From Streptomyces parvulus (GTDB lineage Bacteria; Actinomycetota; Actinomycetes; Streptomycetales; Streptomycetaceae), in NCBI RefSeq assembly GCF_014648855.1, contig NZ_BMRX01000009.1, positions 248,001 through 312,000 on the forward strand: 64,000 bases of DNA, written 5' to 3'. The notes beneath the pieces are model-generated. The model saw nothing but the letters and a program-made list of their open reading frames with translations. It had not been told where the DNA came from and searched no databases. Shown here piece after piece: positions 44,501 to 51,316 of the stretch; within the stretch, counting starts at the first letter, position 1, and every line of letters starts with the position of its first letter. The position numbers and the translations under genes are program-made.

Positions 44501-45139
44501 ATGCCCAGTGTGTTCGTACAGGGGCGGCCCGTCGCCGCGTATCCGCCGCTCGCGCCCGAGGCCGGGCGCGGGTCGGTGCGGCGCGTCACCGAGGTCGGCG
44601 AGGAGGTGCTGCACAAGCCCTGCCGGGACGTCACGGAGTTCGGTCCCGACCTGGCCGCGCTCATCGACGACATGTTCCGCACGATGTACGTCGCCGAGGG
44701 GGCCGGACTGGCGGCCAATCAGGTCGGGGTCGGCCTGCGGCTGTTCGTCTACGACTGCCCGGACGACGACGGTGTCCGGCATGTCGGACACATCGTGAAC
44801 CCGGTCCTGGAACCCCTCGCCCCGGCCGCGCGCCGGCTGCTGGAGGAGGGCGAGGGCTGCCTGTCGGTGCCGGGCGCCGTCGTGGCCGTACCGCGGCCCG
44901 ACCGGGCCGTCGTGCACGGCCGGGACCGGGACGGCGAGCCGCTGCGCGTGGAGGGCACCGGCTACTTCGCCCGCTGCCTGGCCCACGAGACCGACCACGT
45001 GAACGGGCGGGTCTATCTGGACCGGCTTTCCACGCGTGAGCGGAAGGCCGCGTTGCGGCGGTCGGCGGACCGGCGCGCGGAGGTTCTCGCGCGCCGGGAC
45101 GTCAACGCCCGCGCCCTCGACGAGGGGCGCGAGGGCTGA
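44501..45139 (+). CDS. def: Peptide deformylase
   Basis: Metal-dependent enzyme that removes the N-formyl group from new proteins; 212 residues. All three motifs are intact: GAGLAANQ (motif 1), EGCLSVP (motif 2, Cys ligand) and HETDH (motif 3, His ligands and catalytic Glu). The N-terminal ~25 residues and the basic Arg-rich C-terminus (TRERKAALRRSADRRAEVL) extend beyond the core, which is usual in actinobacterial forms. ATG 44501 follows GGAGGAG. It converges directly with the next gene, with no gap. It need not be the only deformylase in the genome. Confidence 0.93.
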   Translation: MPSVFVQGRPVAAYPPLAPEAGRGSVRRVTEVGEEVLHKPCRDVTEFGPDLAALIDDMFRTMYVAEGAGLAANQVGVGLRLFVYDCPDDDGVRHVGHIVNPVLEPLAPAARRLLEEGEGCLSVPGAVVAVPRPDRAVVHGRDRDGEPLRVEGTGYFARCLAHETDHVNGRVYLDRLSTRERKAALRRSADRRAEVLARRDVNARALDEGREG

Positions 45140-46432
45140 TCAGGCCTTCGGCGCGACCTTGCTCAGTCCGTTGATGATGCGGTCCATCGCGTCGCCGCCC
45201 GTCGGGTCCGTCAGGTTGGCGAGCATCTTGAGGGTGAACTTCATCAGGACGGGGTGGGTGAGGCCGCGCTGGGCCGCGATCTGCATCACCTTCGGGTTGC
45301 CGATGAGCTTCACGAAGGCGCGGCCCAGCGTGTAGTAGCCGCCGTAGGTGTCCTTGAGGACGCGCGGGTAGCGCTGGAGGGCGGTCTCCCGCTGGGCCGG
45401 CGTGGCCCGCGCGTGCGCCTGGACGATGACGTCGGCGGCGATCTGGCCGGACTCCATGGCGTAGGCGATGCCCTCGCCGTTGAAGGGGTTCACCAGGCCG
45501 CCGGCGTCGCCGACCAGGAGCAGGCCCTTGGTGTAATGGGGCTGGCGGTTGAAGGCCATGGGCAGGGCGGCGCCGCGGATCGGGCCGGTCATGTTGTCCG
45601 GGGTGTAGCCCCAGTCCTCGGGCATGGACGCGCACCAGGCCTTGAGGATCTCGCGCCAGTCCAGGTCCTTGAAGGAGGCGGAGGTGTTCAGCACGCCGAG
45701 GCCGACGTTGGAGGTGCCGTCGCCCATGCCGAAGATCCAGCCGTAGCCCGGCAGCAGGCGGTCCTGGGGGCCGCGGCGGTCCCACAGCTCCAGCCAGGAC
45801 TCCAGGTAGTCGTCGTCGTGGCGCGGCGAGGTGAAGTACGTGCGGACCGCGACGCCCATCGGCCGGTCCTCGCGGCGATGCAGGCCCATCGCGAGCGACA
45901 GCCGGGTGGAGTTCCCGTCGGCGGCCACGACTAGCGGCGCGTGGAAGGTGACCTCGCGCTTGTCCTCACCCAGCTTGGCGTGCACGCCCGTGATGCGACC
46001 GGTGCGCTCGTCGACGACGGGGGCGCCGACGTTGCAGCGCTCGTACAGGCGGGCGCCGGCCTTCTGGGCCTGCCGGGCGAGCTGCTCGTCGAAGTCGTCG
46101 CGCTTGCGGACGAGCCCGTAGTCCGGGAAGGAGGCGAGATCCGGCCAGTCCAGCTGGAGCCGGGAGCCGCCGCCGATGATGCGCAGGCCCTTGTTCCGCA
46201 GCCAGCCCGCCTCCTCGGAGATGTCGATGCCCATGGCGACGAGCTGTTTGACCGCGCGCGGGGTCAGGCCGTCGCCGCAGACCTTCTCCCTGGGGAACGC
46301 GGTCTTCTCCAGCAGCAGGACGTCCAGTCCCGACTTGGCCAGGTGGTAGGCGGTCGTGGAGCCGGCCGGCCCGGCGCCCACGACGATGACATCGGCGGTG
46401 TTCTCGGAGAGCGGCTCGGTCTCGACGGTCAC
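45140..46432 (-). CDS. Geranylgeranyl/menaquinone reductase-family flavoprotein (MenJ-like)
   Basis: A 430-residue FAD protein that would reduce a double bond in a prenyl chain, possibly the beta-isoprene of menaquinone. The dinucleotide fold DVIVVGAGPAGSTTAYHLA, the family motif PREKVCGDGLTPRAVKQL and the second FAD motif LLLVGDAGGLVNPFNGEGI are clear. The position between nuoA-N and menG supports a menaquinone role like mycobacterial MenJ, although chlorophyll- or archaeal-lipid-type reductases share the same motifs. ATG 46432 is used; the RBS is weak (GGGGAGATC about 6 bp upstream). Confidence 0.88.
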   Translation of the reverse strand: MTVETEPLSENTADVIVVGAGPAGSTTAYHLAKSGLDVLLLEKTAFPREKVCGDGLTPRAVKQLVAMGIDISEEAGWLRNKGLRIIGGGSRLQLDWPDLASFPDYGLVRKRDDFDEQLARQAQKAGARLYERCNVGAPVVDERTGRITGVHAKLGEDKREVTFHAPLVVAADGNSTRLSLAMGLHRREDRPMGVAVRTYFTSPRHDDDYLESWLELWDRRGPQDRLLPGYGWIFGMGDGTSNVGLGVLNTSASFKDLDWREILKAWCASMPEDWGYTPDNMTGPIRGAALPMAFNRQPHYTKGLLLVGDAGGLVNPFNGEGIAYAMESGQIAADVIVQAHARATPAQRETALQRYPRVLKDTYGGYYTLGRAFVKLIGNPKVMQIAAQRGLTHPVLMKFTLKMLANLTDPTGGDAMDRIINGLSKVAPKA

Positions 46433-46529
46433 GGCGGGATCTCCCCAAGTTCGAAATCTGCGTGCCGACCGGCACTGGACATGGGCAGTCTATTCAGCGT
46501 CACCGATCACCCGGCTGAAGGGCTGCCCT

Positions 46530-47045
46530 GTGAACCGAGCTGCGCCCGTCGTACGGCTGCGCGTCCCCACCGACGAGGACGCCGTGGCCTGGCACCGGAT
46601 CTTCGCCGACCCGGACGTCATGGAGTTCCACGGCGGCCGTGCCGCGGAGTTGTCCGTCTACGAGGAGCTGACCGCCCGCCAGCGCCGGCACGACGCCGAG
46701 CGGGGTTTCTGCCTGTGGACCATGGTGGACGGGTCCGGGCGGGTCATCGGCTTCACCGGCGCCCAGCCGTGGCCGGGCGACTGGGGGCCCAAGGGCGAGA
46801 TCGAGATCGGCTGGCGGCTCGGACGGGCGCACTGGGGCAAGGGGTACGTCACGGAGGCGGCCCGGCAGACGCTGGAGCGGGTGCGGGGCGCGGGTGTGGC
46901 GGAGGTGGTCGCGATGGTCAACGCCCGCAACGCGCGCTCCATCGCGGTGACGGAGCGGCTGGGCATGCGGCTCGCCGAGGTCTTCACCATCCCCGGCTCC
47001 GAGAGGCGGGGCCACTGCTACCGCCTGAACCTCCACCAAGGGTGA
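46530..47045 (+). CDS. GNAT-family N-acetyltransferase (RimJ/RimL-like)
   Basis: A 171-residue acetyltransferase of the RimJ/RimL group, which acetylates N-termini or small amines using acetyl-CoA. The acetyl-CoA site is within EIGWRLGRAHWGKGYVTEAA, preceded by GFTGAQPW and followed by VVAMVNARNARSIAVTERLGM, a common pattern. GTG 46530 is selected from a purine-rich GAAGGG leader and because the protein would then begin at the first conserved strand. Substrate unknown; no operon partner. Confidence 0.88.
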   Translation: MNRAAPVVRLRVPTDEDAVAWHRIFADPDVMEFHGGRAAELSVYEELTARQRRHDAERGFCLWTMVDGSGRVIGFTGAQPWPGDWGPKGEIEIGWRLGRAHWGKGYVTEAARQTLERVRGAGVAEVVAMVNARNARSIAVTERLGMRLAEVFTIPGSERRGHCYRLNLHQG

Positions 47046-47138
47046 CGCGGTGTAGTCGACTGTCACAGAAAGCCACTTGACGCTTCCGGGCGGTGCCGGG
47101 CGGGACTACGCTGCCGGGTACCGCTGGGGGTGACGTCC

Positions 47139-47519
47139 GTGCGCCTGGTACCCGAGGAACCCGAAGTCCACGTACCGCGCCTGGTCGGCCTGATGGCCGT
47201 GGACGCGCGGGAGACGGCACGCGCGCGGGGCCTGTCTCTGTACGCGTCCGACCGGCCCGATGTGCGCCTCGCCGTCGTCGACCACGTCGTACGCCAGTTT
47301 CCGCAGCCCGGTGCCCGGGTGCCGCGGGACTCGACGGTGTACGTGTGGTTCGACTTCGGGGAGGGCGAGGGCGGCGGAGGCATCCGCGAACCGCGGGTGC
47401 CGTGGCCGCCGGCCGGCGGGCTCCGCCGGGAGCTGGCGGAGCCGGCCGAGCCCGGGGTGGAGCCGCTCGGGGCGGCGCCCGGCGGGTCGCCCCGCTGTGC
47501 GGTCCTCAGCTCCTTCTGA
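47139..47519 (+). CDS. Small PASTA-domain protein
   Basis: A 126-residue protein with one PASTA-type domain (about residues 10-70): VPRLVGLMAVDARETARARGLSL, then VVRQFPQPGARVPRDSTVYVWF, the diagnostic xQxPxPGxxV segment. PASTA domains bind peptidoglycan or mediate protein contacts, but no signal peptide or membrane helix is present here. The rest is Gly/Glu/Pro-rich and disordered. GTG 47139 has GGGGG 8 bp upstream; GTG 47130 is possible. The final few codons come from a tandem duplication of the menG 3' end (see repeat 47496-47564). Confidence 0.78.
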   Translation: MRLVPEEPEVHVPRLVGLMAVDARETARARGLSLYASDRPDVRLAVVDHVVRQFPQPGARVPRDSTVYVWFDFGEGEGGGGIREPRVPWPPAGGLRRELAEPAEPGVEPLGAAPGGSPRCAVLSSF

Positions 47520-47564
47520 AGCCCCGGTGCCGTGCGGTCTCAGCTCTCCTTGAAGCCCCGGTGC
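47496..47564. repeat. 34/35-bp direct tandem duplication at a gene junction
   Basis: Two near-identical adjacent copies: 47496-47530 and 47531-47564, both ending TGAAGCCCCGGTGC and both beginning GTGCGGTC within the first bases; they differ by a few one-base changes or indels. The right copy encodes (on the minus strand) the last residues and stop of menG; the left copy forms the end and stop of the PASTA gene on the plus strand. Confidence 0.88.
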
Positions 47565-48235
47565 AGCGCCACCACGCCGCCCGTCAGGTTCCGCCACGCC
47601 ACCTTCGACCAGCCCGCCTCGCCCAGCCGCCGGGCGAGCGACGGCTGGTCGGGCCAGGCGCGGATCGACTCGGCGAGGTAGACGTACGCGTCCGGGTTGG
47701 ACGACACCGCGCGGGCCACCGGCGGCAGGGCGCGCATCAGGTACTCGGTGTAGACGGTCCGGAACGGCGTCCAGGTCGGGTGCGAGAACTCGCAGATGAC
47801 CACGCGGCCGCCGGGCCGCGTCACCCGGTACATCTCGCGCAGCGCCGCGTCCGTGTCCTGCACGTTGCGCAGCCCGAAGGAGATGGTGACCGCGTCGAAG
47901 ACGTCGTCGGCGAACGGCAGCCGCGTCGCGTCGCCCGCGGTGAACGGCAGCCACGAGTGCCGCTCCTTGCCGACCTGGAGCATGCCGAGGGAGAAGTCGC
48001 AGGGGACGACGTAGGCGCCGGAGCGCGCGAAGGGCAGCGAGGAGGTCGCCGTGCCGGCCGCGAGGTCCAGGACCTTCTGCGCGGGCCGGGCGTCGACGGC
48101 GCCGGCCACCTCCCTGCGCCACGCCCGGTCCTGGCCGAGCGAGAGCACGGCGTTCGTCAGGTCGTACCGCCGCGCGACGTGGTCGAACATCGAGGCGACT
48201 TCGTGCGGCTGCTTGTTCAGGCTGGCTCGGGTCAC
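47540..48235 (-). CDS. menG: Demethylmenaquinone methyltransferase
   Basis: SAM-dependent UbiE/MenG methyltransferase, 231 residues, that makes menaquinone from demethylmenaquinone. The N-terminus KQPHEVASMFDHVARRYDLTN is highly characteristic; the SAM site is KVLDLAAGTATSSLPFA, and ISFGLRNVQDTDAALREMYR, VTRPGGRVVICEFSHPT and the terminal NLTGGVVALHRGFK match the family. ATG 48235; menaquinone made by mqnC and partners would end here. No RBS stronger than GGGTGACC. Confidence 0.96.
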   Translation of the reverse strand: MTRASLNKQPHEVASMFDHVARRYDLTNAVLSLGQDRAWRREVAGAVDARPAQKVLDLAAGTATSSLPFARSGAYVVPCDFSLGMLQVGKERHSWLPFTAGDATRLPFADDVFDAVTISFGLRNVQDTDAALREMYRVTRPGGRVVICEFSHPTWTPFRTVYTEYLMRALPPVARAVSSNPDAYVYLAESIRAWPDQPSLARRLGEAGWSKVAWRNLTGGVVALHRGFKES

Positions 48236-48265
48236 CCGGCCATTGTGGCAGGCGGCCCCCGGCGG

Positions 48266-48868
48266 CTACGCGCGCCGGTGCACCAAACGGCCGCCCACGA
48301 CGGTGGCCACGCACGCCGAGGCGCCCTCCCGCACCAGCGCCGCCCGGTCGGGCACGTCGAACACCGCGAACCGCGCTGGCTTCCCGGCGGCGAGGGCCGG
48401 CAGCAGCACCAGGGGCACGGGCGAGAACGCGGCGGGGCCGGGCAGCGTCGCCGGGCGCCCGGCCAGGGCGAGTCCCGCCCGGCGCACGGCGTCCAGGGCC
48501 CCGCGCCCGCGCAGTTCGCCGGCGACCGCGACCGTGCCGTGCGCCAGCATGCGCTGCACGCCGCGGCGCGCGCTGGCGCCCCGGGCGGAGGGGGAGCTGT
48601 CGAGCAGGGCCCGCGCTCGCTCACCGAACAGCGGCTCGGTGCCGAGCCGGTCCGCCTCGCGCGGGTCGGGGTGGTAGGCCTGCTCCAGGAGTTCGGGGCC
48701 GTACGGGTTGAGCAGGCCGGGCGTCAGGATGCCGGGCCATCGTCGCAGCCGCGCGCCCGGGTGGGCGGCGGCCAGTTCCTCGTAGGGGCCGACGGCGGCG
48801 AGATGCGCGCCGTCGACCAGGACCGCCGCCTCGGGCGAGGCCTCGGCGACGTGGATCGTCGTGGGCAC
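48266..48868 (-). CDS. Degenerate amidohydrolase-like (imidazolonepropionase-like composite domain) protein
   Basis: A 200-residue protein that resembles only the outer beta-sandwich of cyclic amidohydrolases. The N-terminal VLVDGAHLAAVGPYEEL and PGILTPGLLNPYGPELL correspond to the region where active enzymes have PGLVNxHTHxE; here the two metal-binding His are absent (NPYGPE). The barrel is replaced by a short region, and FAVFDVPDRAALVREG to VVGGRLVHRR forms the second half of the sandwich. It lies 7 bp after mqnC in the same direction. It is likely inactive as a hydrolase but appears intact as an ORF; a structural or regulatory role in futalosine metabolism is possible. Confidence 0.78.
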   Translation of the reverse strand: MPTTIHVAEASPEAAVLVDGAHLAAVGPYEELAAAHPGARLRRWPGILTPGLLNPYGPELLEQAYHPDPREADRLGTEPLFGERARALLDSSPSARGASARRGVQRMLAHGTVAVAGELRGRGALDAVRRAGLALAGRPATLPGPAAFSPVPLVLLPALAAGKPARFAVFDVPDRAALVREGASACVATVVGGRLVHRRA

Positions 48869-48875
48869 GGTGACC

Positions 48876-50075
48876 TCAGTTGGGCGCGAGCAGCTTCAGT
48901 TCGGGGTGGGCGGTGCCGCCCTCGATCGCCGTGGACGAGATGTGTGAGACGACGCGCTCGTCGACCGGGTCGTTCGCCGGGTCGTCGTGCACGACCAGGT
49001 GCTCGTAGGTCGTGGCGCGCTGCGCCGGGACGCGGCCCGCCTTGCGGATCAGGTCGATGATCTCCAGCCGGTTGGAGCGGTGCTTGGCGCCGGCCGACGA
49101 CACCACGTTCTCCTCCAGCATGATCGACCCGAGGTCGTCGGCGCCGTAGTGCAGGGAGAGCTGGCCGACCTCCTTGCCGGTGGTCAGCCAGGAGCCCTGG
49201 ATGTGGGCGACGTTGTCCATGAACAGCCGGGCGATGGCGATCATCCGCAGGTACTCGAAGAGCGTCGCCTGGGTGCGGCCCTTCAGGTGGTTGTTCTCCG
49301 GCTGGTAGGTGTACGGGATGAAGGCGCGGAAGCCGCCGGTGCGGTCCTGCACGTCCCGGATCATGCGCAGGTGCTCGATGCGCTCGGCGTTGGTCTCGCC
49401 GGTGCCCATCAGCATCGTGGACGTCGACTCCACGCCGAGGCCGTGTGCGATCTCCATGATCTCCAGCCAGCGCTCGCCGGACTCCTTGAGCGGCGCGATG
49501 GCCTTGCGCGGGCGCGCGGGGAGCAGCTCGGCGCCGGCACCGGCGAAGGAGTCCAGCCCGGCGGTGTGGATGCGCTGGATCGCCTCCTCCACGGAGACCT
49601 TCGAGATCCGCGCCATGTGCTCGACCTCGCTCGCCCCCAGGCTGTGGATGACGAGCTGCGGGAACTCCGCCTTGATGGCCGCGAAGTGCTTCTCGTAGTA
49701 CTCCACGCCGTAGTCCGGGTGGTGGCCGCCCTGGAACATGATCTGCGTGCCGCCCAGCTCGACGGTCTCCGCGCAGCGGCGCAGGATGTCGTCGAGGTCG
49801 CGGCTCCAGCCCTTCTTGGTGTCCTTGGGAGCCGCGTAGAAGGCGCAGAACTTGCACGCCGTGACGCACACGTTCGTGTAGTTGATGTTGCGCTCGATGA
49901 TGTACGTCGCGATGTGCTCCGTACCCGCGTACCGGCGCCTGCGTACGGCGTCGGCGGCGGCGCCCAGCGCGTGCAGCGGGGCGTCGCGGTAGAGGTCGAG
50001 CGCCTCTTCCGGGGTGATCCGCCCACCGGCGGCGGCGCGGTCGAGGATGGGCTGAAGGTCGGCCTTCTCGGTCAC
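48876..50075 (-). CDS. mqnC: Cyclic dehypoxanthinyl futalosine synthase
   Basis: Radical SAM enzyme of the futalosine route to menaquinone, which cyclises dehypoxanthine futalosine; 399 residues. The radical cluster motif is CVTACKFCAF (CxxxCxxC) at about residues 70-79. RNINYTNVC, QGGHHPDYGVEYYE, HTAGLDSFAGAGAELL, TSTMLMGTGET and FIPYTYQPENNHLKG are typical of MqnC rather than MqnE. ATG 50075 has an AAAGGGACG leader. Together with menG it is evidence for the futalosine rather than the classical pathway; the other mqn genes are not in this window. Confidence 0.95.
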   Translation of the reverse strand: MTEKADLQPILDRAAAGGRITPEEALDLYRDAPLHALGAAADAVRRRRYAGTEHIATYIIERNINYTNVCVTACKFCAFYAAPKDTKKGWSRDLDDILRRCAETVELGGTQIMFQGGHHPDYGVEYYEKHFAAIKAEFPQLVIHSLGASEVEHMARISKVSVEEAIQRIHTAGLDSFAGAGAELLPARPRKAIAPLKESGERWLEIMEIAHGLGVESTSTMLMGTGETNAERIEHLRMIRDVQDRTGGFRAFIPYTYQPENNHLKGRTQATLFEYLRMIAIARLFMDNVAHIQGSWLTTGKEVGQLSLHYGADDLGSIMLEENVVSSAGAKHRSNRLEIIDLIRKAGRVPAQRATTYEHLVVHDDPANDPVDERVVSHISSTAIEGGTAHPELKLLAPN

Positions 50076-50153
50076 CGGCGTCCCTTTCGCAAGGTTCGTA
50101 AGGGTTGTGGACGGACCTGCCCAGCGTACGCCAGGGGGTTCGGGGGTCCGTGG

Positions 50154-51302
50154 TCAGGCCGCGTACGCACCGGCCAGTACGCCGAGGAAGGCGCCCGCGA
50201 TCAGGAACGGCCCGAACGGGATGGCCGTCTTGCGGCTCGCGCGGCGGGCGACGAGGAGGGCGCCGCCGTAGAACGCGCCGAGCAGGAACCCGGCGAAGGT
50301 GCCCAGCATCAGGGTGGGCCAGCCGTACCAGCCGAGGACGGCACCGGCCGTGAGGGCCAGCTTCACGTCGCCGAAGCCCATGCCGGCCGGGTTGATGAGG
50401 AACAGCAGGAGGTAGCCGGCGCCGAGGGCGAGGGCGCCGAGCAGGGCGGTCGTCCACTCCCCCGCGTGCTCGGGCAGGAGGGCGGCGAGGCCCAGCAGGG
50501 CGAGCGCGGCGCCGGCGAGCGGCAGGGTTAGGGGGTCGGGCAGCCGCCGCACCTTCAGGTCGACGGCCGCGAGCAGGACACCCGCGGGCGCGAGCAGCAG
50601 CCAGACGGCCAGCTCCGGGCGGACGCCGGTGGCGGCGGCGAGAGCGGCGCAGACGAGGGCGGTGACGAGGGCGAGGGGGGTGGCGCGGGGGCCGTAGACC
50701 GCCTGGCCGGCCGGACGGGGGCCGGAGGACGGGTCGCCTGTCGGACGGGGGCCGGAAGACGGGTCGCCCGCCGGACGGGGGCCGGATGCCGGATCCCCTG
50801 CCGGACGGGAGCGGGAGGCCGGATCCCCTGCCGCAGGGGGGCCGGAGGACGACTCGCCCGCCGGACGGGGGCCGGAAGACGGGTCGCCCGCCGGACGGGG
50901 GCCGGAGGCCGGATCCCCTGCCGGACGGGGGCGGGAGGCCGGATCCCCTGCCGGACGGGAGCGGGAGGCCGGATCCCCTGCCGCAGGGGGGCCGGAGGAC
51001 GACTCGCCCGCCGGACGGGGGCCGGAAGACGGGTCGCCCGCCGGACGGACGCCGGAGGCCGGATCCCCTGCCGCACGGGGGCCGGAGGACGGCTCGCCCG
51101 CCGCGCACTGCCCGCACCGGGCCCGTCCCAGCCAGCCGCGCACCGGATGCCCCTGGGGGCACCGCTCGCGCCATGCCTCCCCCGACGGGGCGGAGAACCG
51201 GTAGGCGGCGCGCGGCAGCAGCGCGCCCGTCGCCGCGCCCCAGAGCGCGGCGACGAGCACGACCAGGAGGCCGAGGTCCACGCCGATGTCCGTCCGGACC
51301 AT
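50154..51302 (-). CDS. Prepilin peptidase (A24 family) with a long decapeptide-repeat insertion
   Basis: A 382-residue membrane aspartic peptidase that would process type IV/Tad-like prepilins. The N-terminus has one helix and a zinc-knuckle-like CPQGHPVRG to CGQC segment. The catalytic domain (from about residue 210) has six or seven helices with the first Asp in AAVDLKVRRLPD and the second in GFGDVKL (GxGD motif). Between these parts residues ~68-207 are 14 copies of an Ala-Gly-Asp-Pro type decapeptide. Family members are usually 200-270 residues, so the repeat accounts for the excess. Start ATG 51302, 14 bp after the LysM-BTAD gene, suggesting a joint operon. No pilin gene is in the window. 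Confidence 0.87.
   Translation of the reverse strand: MVRTDIGVDLGLLVVLVAALWGAATGALLPRAAYRFSAPSGEAWRERCPQGHPVRGWLGRARCGQCAAGEPSSGPRAAGDPASGVRPAGDPSSGPRPAGESSSGPPAAGDPASRSRPAGDPASRPRPAGDPASGPRPAGDPSSGPRPAGESSSGPPAAGDPASRSRPAGDPASGPRPAGDPSSGPRPTGDPSSGPRPAGQAVYGPRATPLALVTALVCAALAAATGVRPELAVWLLLAPAGVLLAAVDLKVRRLPDPLTLPLAGAALALLGLAALLPEHAGEWTTALLGALALGAGYLLLFLINPAGMGFGDVKLALTAGAVLGWYGWPTLMLGTFAGFLLGAFYGGALLVARRASRKTAIPFGPFLIAGAFLGVLAGAYAA
50682..51101. repeat. 30-bp minisatellite inside the prepilin peptidase gene
   Basis: About 14 tandem 30-bp units such as GGATCCCCTGCCGGACGGGG, encoding AGDPASGPRP-type decapeptides in the minus-strand gene. A block of four to five units is itself duplicated, as AGESSSGPPA followed by AGDPASRSRP occurs twice, about 50 residues apart. 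All units are multiples of 3 bp, so copy-number change preserves frame. Confidence 0.93.
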
Positions 51303-51316
51303 GTCGGCCGGCCGGG

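Noticed and set aside
50682..51101. Possible CRISPR-like array because of the regular 30-bp period
   Set aside because: There are no spacers, the units are contiguous and in frame with the prepilin peptidase gene.
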